DNA from: JAVVTR01 sp036653535
GTDB taxonomy: Bacteria > Bacteroidota > Bacteroidia > Bacteroidales > P3
Length of the DNA: 64,000 nucleotides
Direction of reading: 5' to 3'
NCBI GenBank assembly: GCA_036653535.1
Contig: JAVVTR010000004.1
Location: 66,202-130,201, forward strand
Positions 35,112 to 44,471 of this stretch are shown in pieces (the stretch's first letter is position 1; the number at the start of each line of letters is the position of its first letter). The notes beneath the pieces are model-generated. The model saw only the letters and a list, made by a program, of their open reading frames with translations. It was not told the origin of the DNA and did no database searches. The position numbers and the translations under genes were made by a program.

Positions 35112-37367
35112 ATGTCGGGAAAAGAGCAAAAAATATATTTTAGAAAAAAACTTTGGATTATCTTTGGCTGTAGCGTAGGTTTTGTCTGCCTATTTTTCTT
35201 CTGTATCAGTATAGGTTTATTTGGCTTTATGCCCTCTTTTGAAGACCTTGAAAATCCAGAAAGTTTTTTAGCTTCCGAAATTATTTCTTCCGACCAAGAA
35301 ACTTTAGGAACCTACTATGTGGAAAACAGAACTAATTCAGAATACGCAGACCTTTCTCCCTATTTAGTGAAAGCTTTAGTAGCCACAGAAGACGTAAGAT
35401 TTTATAGGCATAGTGGTGTAGACCTTCGCTCTTTAGGCCGAGTAATAGGAAAAACTATTATAGGTCGAGATAAAAATTCCGGAGGAGGTAGTACTATTAC
35501 TCAGCAGTTAGCAAAAAACCTTTTCCCTCGTAAAAAGCTAAATAAAATTTCTTTAGCTATGCGAAAGCTAAAAGAATGGGTTATAGCCGTAAAATTAGAG
35601 CGTAATTACACCAAAAATGAAATTATTGCCATGTATTTCAACACCGTTGATTTTGGAAATAATTCTTTTGGTATTCGCACCGCCTCTAATAGTTATTACG
35701 GAAAAACACCTGCCGAACTGACCATAGATGAAGCTGCTGTTTTAGTAGGTATGCTCAAAGCTACCAGTTATTTCAGTCCTGTTCGCAATCCGGAAAACGC
35801 ATTGCAAAGACGGAACGTCGTTTTAAATCAAATGCGCAAAGCAGATTACATAAGCGAGGAAGAATACGAGAAATACAGTCAACTTCCCATTGATATGTCT
35901 CACTTCACCCAGCAAGATCATCAATATGGATTAGCTACCTATTTTCGAGAATATTTACGCCAATGGATGTTAGAATGGTGCGAAAAACACAAAAAATCAG
36001 ATGGTTCACGCTACGATTTATATAAAGATGGTTTAAAAATTTACACTACCATAAATTCTCGTATGCAGCGATATGCCGAAGAAGCGGAAGAAGAATGGTT
36101 AGGAAATACTTTACAACCCGATTTCTATAAAAATCTTAAAGGAAGTGCACATGCTCCATTTATCAATGTGAACGAAGAAGAGAGAAATCGTTTTATGACC
36201 CAAGCCATGAAAAATTCGGATAGATATAGAAACTTGAAAAAAGACGGTGCTTCTATAAAAGAAATAGAAAAATCGTTTCACACCAAAACACACATGAAAG
36301 TTTTCTCTTGGCAAGGAGAATGCGATACTGTGATGACTCCATGGGATTCTCTTTTATATCATAAATGGTTCCTCCATTGCGGATTAATGTCTATTGAACC
36401 TCAAACCGGCTATGTAAGGGCTTATGTAGGAGGTATTAATTACAAATATTTCCAATTCGATAATGCCATGCAAGGCCGACGACAAGTGGGCTCCACTTTC
36501 AAACCTTTCGTTTATACTTTAGCCATGCAAGAGGGCGAATATGCTCCCTGCACTCAAGTTCCCAATGTTCCAGTTTGTATTCCACAAGAGGGACAAGCCG
36601 ATTGGTGTCCTAAAAATTCTAACAACAGAAAAGAAGGCGAAATGGTTACTCTACGCTGGGCATTAGCCAATTCTATAAATTATATTTCCGCTTATCTTAT
36701 TAAAAGATTTCCTCCTCAAGCGGTTATTGCCTTAGCAAGACGTATGGGAATTACAGCACCCTTGGAAGCAGTTCCTTCTATTTGCCTCGGTACGGCGGAT
36801 ATTTCCGTCAAAGAAATGACGGCCGCTATGTCTACCTTTGCAAACAAAGGTATATATATAGAACCCATTTTTGTAACTCGCATCGAAGACCGACACGGAA
36901 TAGTTTTAGAAAATTTTTCTACGACCCAGCAAGAAGCTGTAGATGAACAAACTGCTTATCTTATGGTAGATTTAATGAAAGGAGTGGTAGATGAGGGAAG
37001 TGCAGGACGACTACGTTATCGTTATGGTTTAACCCAACCTATAGCTGGAAAAACGGGTACTACTCAAAATAATTCCGATGGTTGGTTTATAGGTATTACG
37101 CCTCACTTAACTACAGGGGTGTGGGTAGGAGGAGAATTAAGATCCATACATTTCAGAAGCACCTCTTTGGGACAAGGAGCAAATGCCGCTTTACCCATTT
37201 GGGCTCTCTATATGAAAAAGATTTATAATGATCCGGAATTGCATTTTCCTCAAACAGATTTTGAAAGACCGGCCCAACTTTCTGTAGATATACGCTGTTC
37301 TCATCAAACTCAAGAACAACAATTAAATACTGGTGAAAGCCAATACAACTACAATGAAGGAATGTAA
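35112..37367 (+). CDS. mrcA: Penicillin-binding protein 1A (bifunctional)
   Basis: 751-residue peptidoglycan synthase. A single N-terminal membrane anchor (about residues 12-35) is followed by the glycosyltransferase domain with ATEDVRFYRHSGVDLRSLGR, GGGSTITQQLAKNLFP and RNYTKNEIIAMYFNTVDFGN. The transpeptidase domain has the active Ser in RRQVGSTFKPFVYT (near 461), SxN in ANSINYIS and KTGTT in PIAGKTGTTQNNSDGWFIG. All catalytic motifs are intact. Last gene of the holB run, 2 bp after gldH. A weak GAGG/CCTC hairpin with a T run at 37423-37441 may end the transcript inside the 3' end of the opposing gene. Confidence 0.97.
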   Translation: MSGKEQKIYFRKKLWIIFGCSVGFVCLFFFCISIGLFGFMPSFEDLENPESFLASEIISSDQETLGTYYVENRTNSEYADLSPYLVKALVATEDVRFYRHSGVDLRSLGRVIGKTIIGRDKNSGGGSTITQQLAKNLFPRKKLNKISLAMRKLKEWVIAVKLERNYTKNEIIAMYFNTVDFGNNSFGIRTASNSYYGKTPAELTIDEAAVLVGMLKATSYFSPVRNPENALQRRNVVLNQMRKADYISEEEYEKYSQLPIDMSHFTQQDHQYGLATYFREYLRQWMLEWCEKHKKSDGSRYDLYKDGLKIYTTINSRMQRYAEEAEEEWLGNTLQPDFYKNLKGSAHAPFINVNEEERNRFMTQAMKNSDRYRNLKKDGASIKEIEKSFHTKTHMKVFSWQGECDTVMTPWDSLLYHKWFLHCGLMSIEPQTGYVRAYVGGINYKYFQFDNAMQGRRQVGSTFKPFVYTLAMQEGEYAPCTQVPNVPVCIPQEGQADWCPKNSNNRKEGEMVTLRWALANSINYISAYLIKRFPPQAVIALARRMGITAPLEAVPSICLGTADISVKEMTAAMSTFANKGIYIEPIFVTRIEDRHGIVLENFSTTQQEAVDEQTAYLMVDLMKGVVDEGSAGRLRYRYGLTQPIAGKTGTTQNNSDGWFIGITPHLTTGVWVGGELRSIHFRSTSLGQGANAALPIWALYMKKIYNDPELHFPQTDFERPAQLSVDIRCSHQTQEQQLNTGESQYNYNEGM

Positions 37368-37417
37368 TAGGAAATTGTAATAGAAAATTGCCATAGAATT
37401 GTCCTTGAGCTTACTCT

Positions 37418-37801
37418 TTATTGAGGAAGTCCCTCTTTTTTTATTACATCCAAAATCTCACGGCAAAGAGCTTTTGGGCTAACGTTTTTTTGAATAACCA
37501 AACTATACGATTTTCTAATCTGCTCTTTAATAAAACTATCCGACAACATTCCAATAGTACTAACGTCTATCCAATGTCTTTTATTGCTATGCCATGCCGG
37601 TGTTATTTCTATATATTTTTCTCTTAGTAAAACTGCTTCTTCGGGATCACACTTTAATGCTATACGAGAAAAACCAAGGATATTGGCGTAAGCATACATC
37701 TTACCACCTATCTTATAAACTAACGTATACTCATCAAAAGGAGTAGATTCTTCCGTTAAAGGAAGGGATAAACAATAATCTCTAAAGCCTAATACATCCA
37801 T
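37418..37801 (-). CDS. MmcQ/YjbR family protein
   Basis: 127-residue protein of the MmcQ/YjbR family, a CyaY-like fold proposed to bind DNA but with no settled function. Family features are the N-terminal FRDYCLSLPLTEESTPFDEY, the GGKMYAYANI strand with IALKCDPEEAVLLREKY, and HWIDVSTIG followed by IRKSYSLVIQK. Length is normal. It is convergent with PBP1A and lies 111 bp downstream of murF-alr, separated from it by a duplicated copy of the murF-alr 3' end (see repeats). Confidence 0.88.
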   Translation of the reverse strand: MDVLGFRDYCLSLPLTEESTPFDEYTLVYKIGGKMYAYANILGFSRIALKCDPEEAVLLREKYIEITPAWHSNKRHWIDVSTIGMLSDSFIKEQIRKSYSLVIQKNVSPKALCREILDVIKKEGLPQ

Positions 37802-37850
37802 ATATACGCATTGAATAATGATTCAAAACCAAAATCTATGTTCCTTACCC

Positions 37851-37936
37851 ATTCCTGATAATATACTCTTTTTATTAGTCGCACCTCCTCGAATAGACGA
37901 GGTAAAATTCCTTTATTCCTGATAATATACTCTTTT
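37851..37936. repeat. 22-bp direct repeat at the murF-alr 3' end
   Basis: An identical 22-bp sequence (starting ATTCCTGATAATATAC on the plus strand) occurs at 37851-37872 and 37915-37936, period 64. The second copy encodes the C-terminal KRVYYQE of murF-alr; the first lies beyond its stop in the leader of the MmcQ-like gene. Between them is a CCTCG-AATAGA-CGAGG hairpin (37887-37902). It looks like a partial tandem duplication of the gene end. Confidence 0.85.
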
Positions 37937-40414
37937 CACTCGCGGAGAAATTCCTGTTAAAACCTCATAGGAAATAGTGTTCAAGGTGTTAGCTATTTCG
38001 GAAATAGGCATTTCCTGTCCAAAAATAATAACCTCATCCTTTTCTTGTGCAGGAACACCGGTAAGATCCACCATGCACATATCCATACAAATATTTCCTA
38101 TAATTGGAACCTTACAACCTCTAACCAAAACACAGCCTCGACCATTACCTAAATGTCGATTCAATCCATCTGCATATCCAATGCCAATCACTCCTATTGT
38201 TTTATCACTATCCGCTATATACTGACGATTATAACCAACCGCTTCTCCTGCGGCAATATGCCTAATTTGAGCAATTACCGTTTTTAGCGTACTTACTGTT
38301 TCTAACTTTGTTTGAACCTCTTTATCAAAACCAACCCCATAGAGGCCAATGCCTAACCGGACCATATCAAATTGATAATCAGGGAAACGACAAATTCCAG
38401 CCGTATTTAACGCATGTCGCAAAATCGGATAGGAAAAGGCCTCTGTTAATTCCTTACTCATATCCGTAAATTTTTGTAACTGGGCTAAGGTATATTTATC
38501 CATAGAAGCATCATCGGCCGTAGCTAAATGAGTAAATACAGAACGTACATGGCATCGAGTATCTTTTTGCAATTCACTAATCAAAAGTGGCAAATCTGCA
38601 GATTCAAATCCAAGCCTATGCATTCCTGTATCTAACTTAATATGTATGTAAACTTGCTGATCCTCCTTTATTTTCAATGTATTCAAACTCTTCCTCAGCA
38701 CATTAAGCATATAGAAACTATATATTTCCGGTTCCAAATTAAATCTCAAAACCTTATCCATCCCCTGCTCTTCCGGATTCATAACCATAATAGGTATGGT
38801 TATTCCATTCTTTCTAAGAGTCACCCCTTCATCTGGATAAGCTACAGTAATATAATCACTACGATGAAATTCTAAGGAAGCAGCAATTTCATGCGATCCA
38901 TTTCCATAGGAAAAAGCCTTGCCCATAATCATAATACGTGTGGATGGCTTTATAAGAGAACGAAAATAATCAAAATTGTGAATAAGCGCATTCATATTTA
39001 TTTCCATAACTGTTTCATGCACTTTTTTTTGTAACAAAGCTCCTATTTTTTCAAACTCAAATAACCGAGCCCCTTTTAACAAAACCGTTTCATGACTAAA
39101 GTCCTCTGCTTCCACTTGTTTTAAAAAAGTTTCCGTGTCTAAATAAAAATGTTTTTCAATCTCTACAAATTTATACTCCTGCCGTAGTAAAGCGGGACCT
39201 ATACCAATGAGAAAATCTATCTTCTTTTTCCGCAATATCTCTGCTATTTCTGCATACAATTCTTCTTCAGAACGTCCACTCTGTAATATATCCGATAAAA
39301 TAAGGCACTTCTTCTTATTTTGCTTTTGATTACAAAGAAAATCTACCGCCATCGCAAAGGATTTAAGGTCCGAACTATAGGAATCATTAATAATAAAGCA
39401 ATGATTAACCCCTTCTTTCATTTCCATTCGCATTTCAACGGGCTGAAGTTTTTTCATTCTACTTCTAATAACCTCGTTATCATAACCCTGACTAAGCATA
39501 AATGCCCAACAATGCATAGTGTTTTCTAAAGAGGCCTGATCCGAAAAAGGAATTTCCATAAGCAATTCTTTTCCGTGATACATCGCTTTTAAATGGAATC
39601 CATCTATCTCTATGGAATTTTCTATTACATTTAAATCTGCAGGAATTTTTGTAGATAAAGACCAGGTAAACGATTTCATTTGACGAAGATGGTCTACCAC
39701 ATATATTTTATCTTTTATTTCGAAATGATCGGCACAATAAATTAATAACTGAACATTAGAAAATAGTTTTAGTTTCTCAGCTACTTTCTGATTTAAATTT
39801 AGAAAATATTCATCATGGGCGGAACCTATATTGGTAAATATTCCTATAGTAGGTTGTATAATACGTACCAATTTTTCCATTTCTTCCGGTTCGGAAATAC
39901 CTGCTTCAAAAATTGCAAAATCATTTTCGGATTTTATCTCCCAAACGGAAAGAGGAACGCCTACCTGAGAATTATAACTTTTAGGGCTTTTTACCACTTT
40001 TTTATCCTCTTCCAATAAAGAGGCAATCCATTCCTTTATAATAGTTTTTCCATTACTTCCGGTAATTCCTAAAACAGGTATATGAAATTTTTCTCTATGT
40101 TTTGCTGCTATCGTTTGTAGAGCCACCAAAGTATCCGACACTTTTAAAAAATCGGCATCTTTTAAATGTTCAAATTCGGGCAACATCTGAGAAACTAAAA
40201 AATGCCGCACCCCCTGCTGATACAAACTTACCACATACTTATGTCCATCATTTTTTTTTGTTACTAAGGCCACAAACAGAGTATTTGGGGCATCTTCAAG
40301 CCTTCTACTATCCGTAAGTAATTGAAAAATTTGTTCTTGATCTTTCCCAACAGAAAAAAAATCCGCTTTAATCAAAAGAGCTATTTCTGCTATCGTAAAA
40401 TAAATAGAATCCAT
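37913..40414 (-). CDS. murF/alr: MurF-alanine racemase fusion
   Basis: 833-residue two-domain enzyme. Residues 1 to about 460 are MurF-like (UDP-MurNAc-tripeptide:D-Ala-D-Ala ligase) with ATP loop VLGITGSNGKTIIKEW (114-129), SYNSQVGVPLSVWE and DSYSSDLKSFAMAVDFL. From about 466 the alanine racemase domain begins (MEINMNALIHNFDYFRSLI), with the PLP Lys near 499 in GKAFSYGNG and DTGMHRLGFE, VRLGIGLYGV, AVGYNRQY and GYADGLNR motifs. The P-loop context ITGSNGKT and the Alr lysine are intact. This fusion is, from memory, widespread in Bacteroidota. It joins production of D-Ala with its incorporation into the peptidoglycan precursor. It starts 6 bp after the PdxA-like gene. Confidence 0.95.
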   Translation of the reverse strand: MDSIYFTIAEIALLIKADFFSVGKDQEQIFQLLTDSRRLEDAPNTLFVALVTKKNDGHKYVVSLYQQGVRHFLVSQMLPEFEHLKDADFLKVSDTLVALQTIAAKHREKFHIPVLGITGSNGKTIIKEWIASLLEEDKKVVKSPKSYNSQVGVPLSVWEIKSENDFAIFEAGISEPEEMEKLVRIIQPTIGIFTNIGSAHDEYFLNLNQKVAEKLKLFSNVQLLIYCADHFEIKDKIYVVDHLRQMKSFTWSLSTKIPADLNVIENSIEIDGFHLKAMYHGKELLMEIPFSDQASLENTMHCWAFMLSQGYDNEVIRSRMKKLQPVEMRMEMKEGVNHCFIINDSYSSDLKSFAMAVDFLCNQKQNKKKCLILSDILQSGRSEEELYAEIAEILRKKKIDFLIGIGPALLRQEYKFVEIEKHFYLDTETFLKQVEAEDFSHETVLLKGARLFEFEKIGALLQKKVHETVMEINMNALIHNFDYFRSLIKPSTRIMIMGKAFSYGNGSHEIAASLEFHRSDYITVAYPDEGVTLRKNGITIPIMVMNPEEQGMDKVLRFNLEPEIYSFYMLNVLRKSLNTLKIKEDQQVYIHIKLDTGMHRLGFESADLPLLISELQKDTRCHVRSVFTHLATADDASMDKYTLAQLQKFTDMSKELTEAFSYPILRHALNTAGICRFPDYQFDMVRLGIGLYGVGFDKEVQTKLETVSTLKTVIAQIRHIAAGEAVGYNRQYIADSDKTIGVIGIGYADGLNRHLGNGRGCVLVRGCKVPIIGNICMDMCMVDLTGVPAQEKDEVIIFGQEMPISEIANTLNTISYEVLTGISPRVKRVYYQE

Positions 40415-40420
40415 AAATTA

Positions 40421-41476
40421 TTATTCTTTATCCTGTTTTTCGTAGCTATCTATACTCTCAAAAGTCAAAGGATCCATGGTAAGGTGCGCATACATAAGTC
40501 TATTTCTCTCTATATCAATTACCGAATATAAAGCTTGTAATAGGCTATTAAAGGCTGCTCCCTTATCCATCCCGGAAAAAACAGGTTCCGCATGTATAAT
40601 GGGTAAACCTGCTGTATAAAAACATTTACTATCACTCATTCCTTTTTCCAAAAGAAAATCCACCTGTTCTTTGTACATACAAAGAATACCATCAAAAGCT
40701 CTCCTTTCTTTGTCTGCATGCAATAATTTTGTTAGAGGAAATGGACCAAAAATAGGCTTTCCTGATTTTAGTAGGGAAGATATAGTCTGTTTTACTCCAT
40801 TATCGGCCGATGTTAAAACTTCGGAATTTAAATCTTTATTCATGGATACTACCGCTATTCTTGGAGTAGTACAAGCAAAATCGGTTTGTAGTGCTTTATA
40901 AAAAACGTTTATCCTATGTTCTATACATTCCGGTGTAAGTACTTCTTCAACATTCTTAAGCGTGGAAGTAGACAAAAAGCTAAGCCTTGTATCCTCACAT
41001 AATAATATTTTAAATGGATTCCCCTCAAAATGCTGAGCAATAAAATGGGTTTGATTTTTAAATTCCGGTTCTATCTTTCGTATTTTTTCTGCAGATACAG
41101 GTAAAGAAATCAAAGCTTTTAATTCTCTATTCTGTAAATGGGATAAAGCAGTTTCTAACAAAGAAAACGATTGCTTCTCCAAGAAGCCATCCTCCTCTAT
41201 CACGGCACTGGGAAGAGTTTCCTTTAGGGGAGCCGGTTCCAATATTTGTAAACGTTTTCCTTTAATTTCGTTTATTTTATTAAAAACCAAGCAAGAAAAG
41301 TCATTATATCCTACCGCTTTCGCTGTGTTCAATATAGTCTTAGAAACTCCATACACAAAGGGTAAAGCTAAATCAAATATAGCCGTATCATCAAACAATT
41401 TAAGTAAAGTTTCATAGTGTAAACGGCTACCATCTCCAGGAGTGATACCAATTTTAATTCTTTCTTCTCTTTCCAT
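40421..41476 (-). CDS. Divergent PdxA-like protein, probable pseudoenzyme
   Basis: 351-residue homologue of 4-hydroxythreonine-4-phosphate dehydrogenase (PdxA, pyridoxal phosphate synthesis). The family frame is visible: KIGITPGDGS (8-17), ALISLPVSAEKI (121-132), FGPFPLTKL (243-251), FDGILCMYKEQ (261-271), AGLPIIHAEPVFSGMDKGAA (289-308). However, the three metal-ligand His of E. coli PdxA (166, 211, 266) seem to be missing: the PGHTE motif reads KNQTHF, the TTH motif reads STSTL, and the NPHAGE motif reads SMNKDLN. It may be inactive, repurposed or decaying, although the frame is open and full length. It lies between pepA (1 bp away) and murF-alr (6 bp). Confidence 0.75.
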   Translation of the reverse strand: MEREERIKIGITPGDGSRLHYETLLKLFDDTAIFDLALPFVYGVSKTILNTAKAVGYNDFSCLVFNKINEIKGKRLQILEPAPLKETLPSAVIEEDGFLEKQSFSLLETALSHLQNRELKALISLPVSAEKIRKIEPEFKNQTHFIAQHFEGNPFKILLCEDTRLSFLSTSTLKNVEEVLTPECIEHRINVFYKALQTDFACTTPRIAVVSMNKDLNSEVLTSADNGVKQTISSLLKSGKPIFGPFPLTKLLHADKERRAFDGILCMYKEQVDFLLEKGMSDSKCFYTAGLPIIHAEPVFSGMDKGAAFNSLLQALYSVIDIERNRLMYAHLTMDPLTFESIDSYEKQDKE

Positions 41477-41477
41477 A

Positions 41478-42968
41478 TTACTTTTTCAAAGCATAATTTT
41501 TAAAATATTCCACCATCATTCTCACTCCGGTAGCGGTAGCCCCTATTCCTCTGTAAGCATCTTTTTTATGTAAAAAAGCAACTCCTGCTACATCTAAATG
41601 TACCAAAGGCACTTCTGTAAAATAAGCTATAAATTTTGCGGCCGTAATCATTCCTGCATATCCGGATCCGCAATTTTTCAAATCTGCTACTTCAGACTCC
41701 AACTCTTTTTCATATTCTTTCCACATGGGGAAAAAACAAAGACGCTCGTGAGTTATATCTCCCGCTTTCGTTAATGCGAGTACTTGATCTTCCGCTTTTT
41801 CCTGCATTACAGCAATACCTTGGGAACCTAAGGCCCTTGTAGCTGCCCCGGTAAGCGTTGCCATTGTAAATATCAATTCCGGTTTAAACTTTTGCGCATA
41901 AGCCACTGCATCCGCCAATAATAAACGCCCTTCCGCATCGGTATTTACCATTTCTACCGTGCTTCCATTGTACATCGTAATAACATCTCCCGGAACCAAG
42001 GCGTTCCCATTTAAACGATTATCTGTAGAAGGAATTAATACTTTTATAAATAGAGGTAATTTCAGAAACGCAATAATATGAATAATGCCTAATACCATAG
42101 CTGCTCCGGCCATGTCTATTTTCATATCCGACATATAATCTCCGGTTTTGATATTCATTCCTCCTGCATCAAATACCACCCCTTTTCCTATTAAAATTAT
42201 AGGATTTTTATTCACTGTTTTTCGAGGTTTCCAAGTCAATTCCGTGAAAGAAGGCTCATCTATACTGCCTTGATTCACCCCCAGTAAACCACCCATACCC
42301 GATTTCTTTATTTTCTCTACGCTCCAACGGTTTGCCTCTATCTTTAATTTTTCCGCCCCCTCTATTGCTATTTTCGCTAATTGACTTGCATTCAATGCAG
42401 AAAATGGCAAATCTACCAAATATTTAACCCTATTTATTTCTCTACACACTTGTTGCAGAACTTTAAATTCTACCTCCGAAAAAACGGTAGATTCTAAAGT
42501 AAAATTAAATTTTCCGGTTAAAGAATCGGAAAGTATTTTACTTTTATCCTTTTCTTTTAAGGGAAATGGTTTAGTCTTAAAAAAATCGAAACAATAAGAA
42601 GATAATAAAAGACCCTCCATAAAGGCTTCCACCTTGCTTTTTTGTTCGCTTTCGTCTTGTATATGCCAAGTAAACTCTTTACGCTCTTTCGAGAGAGCAA
42701 TATGCTCGGAAGCACAAATACGAATTTTTTCTAATTCTTCATCCGAACTTCCACCCTTTAGAGCCGATTTCACCTCCGAAAACACCACTACTGCATGGGC
42801 AACAGGCAAAGGAAAATAACTCAAACTTTTTCCCTTAGCCCATTGTCTTTCCACATATGCTTTCTCTAAAGAAGAAAGTACAGAGCTCTTTTTGATTTCT
42901 TTTTCTGAAACTAAAAATAAAGAATACGTGGATTCCTCTTCCAACTTACCTTCTTTTTTACTTTTCAT
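41478..42968 (-). CDS. pepA: Leucyl aminopeptidase (M17 family)
   Basis: 496-residue di-metal aminopeptidase. The C-terminal catalytic domain shows GKGVVFDAGGMNIKTGDYMS (with the first metal ligands), MKIDMAGAAMVLG, PSTDNRLNGNALVPGDVI and the hallmark NTDAEGRLLLADA holding the catalytic Arg. The N-terminal ~180 residues are variable, as in the family. Its start overlaps the upstream small-protein gene by 11 bp, so the two are likely coupled. Expected role is intracellular peptide turnover. Confidence 0.95.
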   Translation of the reverse strand: MKSKKEGKLEEESTYSLFLVSEKEIKKSSVLSSLEKAYVERQWAKGKSLSYFPLPVAHAVVVFSEVKSALKGGSSDEELEKIRICASEHIALSKERKEFTWHIQDESEQKSKVEAFMEGLLLSSYCFDFFKTKPFPLKEKDKSKILSDSLTGKFNFTLESTVFSEVEFKVLQQVCREINRVKYLVDLPFSALNASQLAKIAIEGAEKLKIEANRWSVEKIKKSGMGGLLGVNQGSIDEPSFTELTWKPRKTVNKNPIILIGKGVVFDAGGMNIKTGDYMSDMKIDMAGAAMVLGIIHIIAFLKLPLFIKVLIPSTDNRLNGNALVPGDVITMYNGSTVEMVNTDAEGRLLLADAVAYAQKFKPELIFTMATLTGAATRALGSQGIAVMQEKAEDQVLALTKAGDITHERLCFFPMWKEYEKELESEVADLKNCGSGYAGMITAAKFIAYFTEVPLVHLDVAGVAFLHKKDAYRGIGATATGVRMMVEYFKNYALKK

Positions 42969-43218
42969 TTTCTATCATCTTTATAGCCTTTGCCATTTGT
43001 GTAACTTGTGTTCCATGATGCAATTCATAACTTGGACAATCTTCATGCTTCTGACCTTCTGCCGTACAACGAGCACAACCAACTTTTTCTCCATTTTCAA
43101 ACTCAATGGCAGCACAATGTCTAGAAAATTCTCCATGCTTTTTTAAAAACATTTTAATAGATAAACCTGCTACAGCCAAGCTTATCAAAACTATACATAC
43201 TAAAAACAAAACTAACAT
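42958..43218 (-). CDS. Small membrane protein with Cys/His cluster, unknown function
   Basis: 86-residue protein I do not recognise with confidence. It has one N-terminal transmembrane helix (LVLFLVCIVLISLAVAGLSI) and then a soluble part with FKKHGEFSRHC-like start (residues 28-35), GCARCTAEGQKHEDCPSYEL and a C-terminal helix. The His-Cys, CxxC and further Cys could hold a metal or iron-sulfur cluster. It overlaps pepA by 11 bp and lies 116 bp downstream of recA. Short Cys-bearing membrane proteins with a similar helix-KKxGEF start occur in other Bacteroidota from memory, so it is probably a real lineage gene. Confidence 0.75.
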   Translation of the reverse strand: MLVLFLVCIVLISLAVAGLSIKMFLKKHGEFSRHCAAIEFENGEKVGCARCTAEGQKHEDCPSYELHHGTQVTQMAKAIKMIENEK

Positions 43219-43334
43219 AACTTTCTTTTTAAGGATGAAACTGTTAAATTTTATCCACGAATAAGGTTTCTAAATTCATACAATTTCTAAAATAAATTTC
43301 GTATTTCAAAAGGAGTGCATCTATGCTATGCTTT

Positions 43335-44375
43335 CTATACCGTTTTTCCCTCCGAATTTTCCTGCATGGCTGCCCGCACTGCCGTTTCTAACTCTTCTGC
43401 CAATTCCGGATTATCGGCCAATAATTGCTTTACTGCTTCTCGTCCTTGTCCTAATTTAGTTTCTCCATAACTAAACCAAGATCCACTCTTTTTTACAATA
43501 TTTAAGTCTACACTAAGATCTACAATCTCTCCTATTTTAGAAATACCAACGCCATACATTAAATCGAATTCGGCGGTTCTAAAAGGTGGAGCCACCTTGT
43601 TTTTAACCACTTTTACTTTGACTCTATTTCCTACTGCAGCATCTCCATCTTTTATCTGAGACATCCTACGAATATCTAAACGCACAGAGGCGTAAAATTT
43701 TAGCGCATTCCCTCCTGTGGTAGTTTCCGGATTTCCAAACATCACCCCTATTTTTTCTCTAAGCTGATTAATAAAAATACAGCAACATCCGGTTTTACTA
43801 ATAGTAGAAGTAAGTTTGCGCAAAGCTTGGGACATTAATCGCGCATGTAATCCCATTTTAGAATCGCCCATTTCTCCTTCTATTTCGCTACGCGGAGTAA
43901 GAGCTGCTACCGAGTCTATAACAATAATATCTATAGCCCCCGAACGAATTAAATTTTCGGCAATTTCCAAAGCCTGCTCCCCATTATCGGGTTGAGAAAC
44001 TAATAGTTCATCGGTATTAACCCCTAATTTTTTAGCATAGGATTGATCAAAAGCATGCTCCGCATCTATAAAAGCGGCAATACCTCCATTCTTCTGAGAC
44101 TCTGCAATAGCATGTATTGCTAAGGTTGTTTTTCCGGAAGATTCCGGCCCGTATATTTCAATAATTCTGCCTTTAGGAAGTCCACCTATTCCTAAGGCTA
44201 TATCTACGCCTATAGATCCAGTGGAAATTGTCTCTACGTTTACCACAGCGTGATCGCCCAATTTCATGACAGCACCTTTACCATACGATTTTTCTATTTT
44301 ATCTAAAGTTAATTGTAGTGCTTTTAGTTTTTCACTTTGCACAGAATTACTTAGGGTTTCTTCTTTCTTTGCCAT
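43335..44375 (-). CDS. recA: Recombinase RecA
   Basis: 346-residue recombinase for homologous repair. Walker A GPESSGKT is at 76-83, followed by FIDAEHAFDQSYAKKLGVNT, IVIDSVAALTPRSEIEGEMG and INQLREKIGVMFGNPETTTG. Length and motifs are normal. A 5' gap of about 100 bp holds an AT-only inverted repeat (44403-44410 / 44420-44427) but no recognisable SOS operator. Neighbours are DUF2461 upstream and the small Cys-rich gene downstream. Confidence 0.99.
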   Translation of the reverse strand: MAKKEETLSNSVQSEKLKALQLTLDKIEKSYGKGAVMKLGDHAVVNVETISTGSIGVDIALGIGGLPKGRIIEIYGPESSGKTTLAIHAIAESQKNGGIAAFIDAEHAFDQSYAKKLGVNTDELLVSQPDNGEQALEIAENLIRSGAIDIIVIDSVAALTPRSEIEGEMGDSKMGLHARLMSQALRKLTSTISKTGCCCIFINQLREKIGVMFGNPETTTGGNALKFYASVRLDIRRMSQIKDGDAAVGNRVKVKVVKNKVAPPFRTAEFDLMYGVGISKIGEIVDLSVDLNIVKKSGSWFSYGETKLGQGREAVKQLLADNPELAEELETAVRAAMQENSEGKTV

Positions 44376-44471
44376 ATTTTTATACTTTTTTATCTTTATT
44401 TTAGAAGTTTTCTTTTTTTAAACTTCTTTTTAGAACTCTTCAAAATTAGACAATATTTATGCTAATAAATA

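Noticed and set aside
37368..37417. Short repeats GAAATTGTAATAG / GAAAATTGCCATAG after PBP1A
   Set aside because: Imperfect, AT-rich and only about 13 bp; likely chance.
44403..44427. Inverted repeat AGAAGTTT / AAACTTCT upstream of recA, considered as SOS operator or terminator
   Set aside because: Purely AT-rich with A and T runs, no known LexA box form, and it is equally likely by chance in this low-GC gap.
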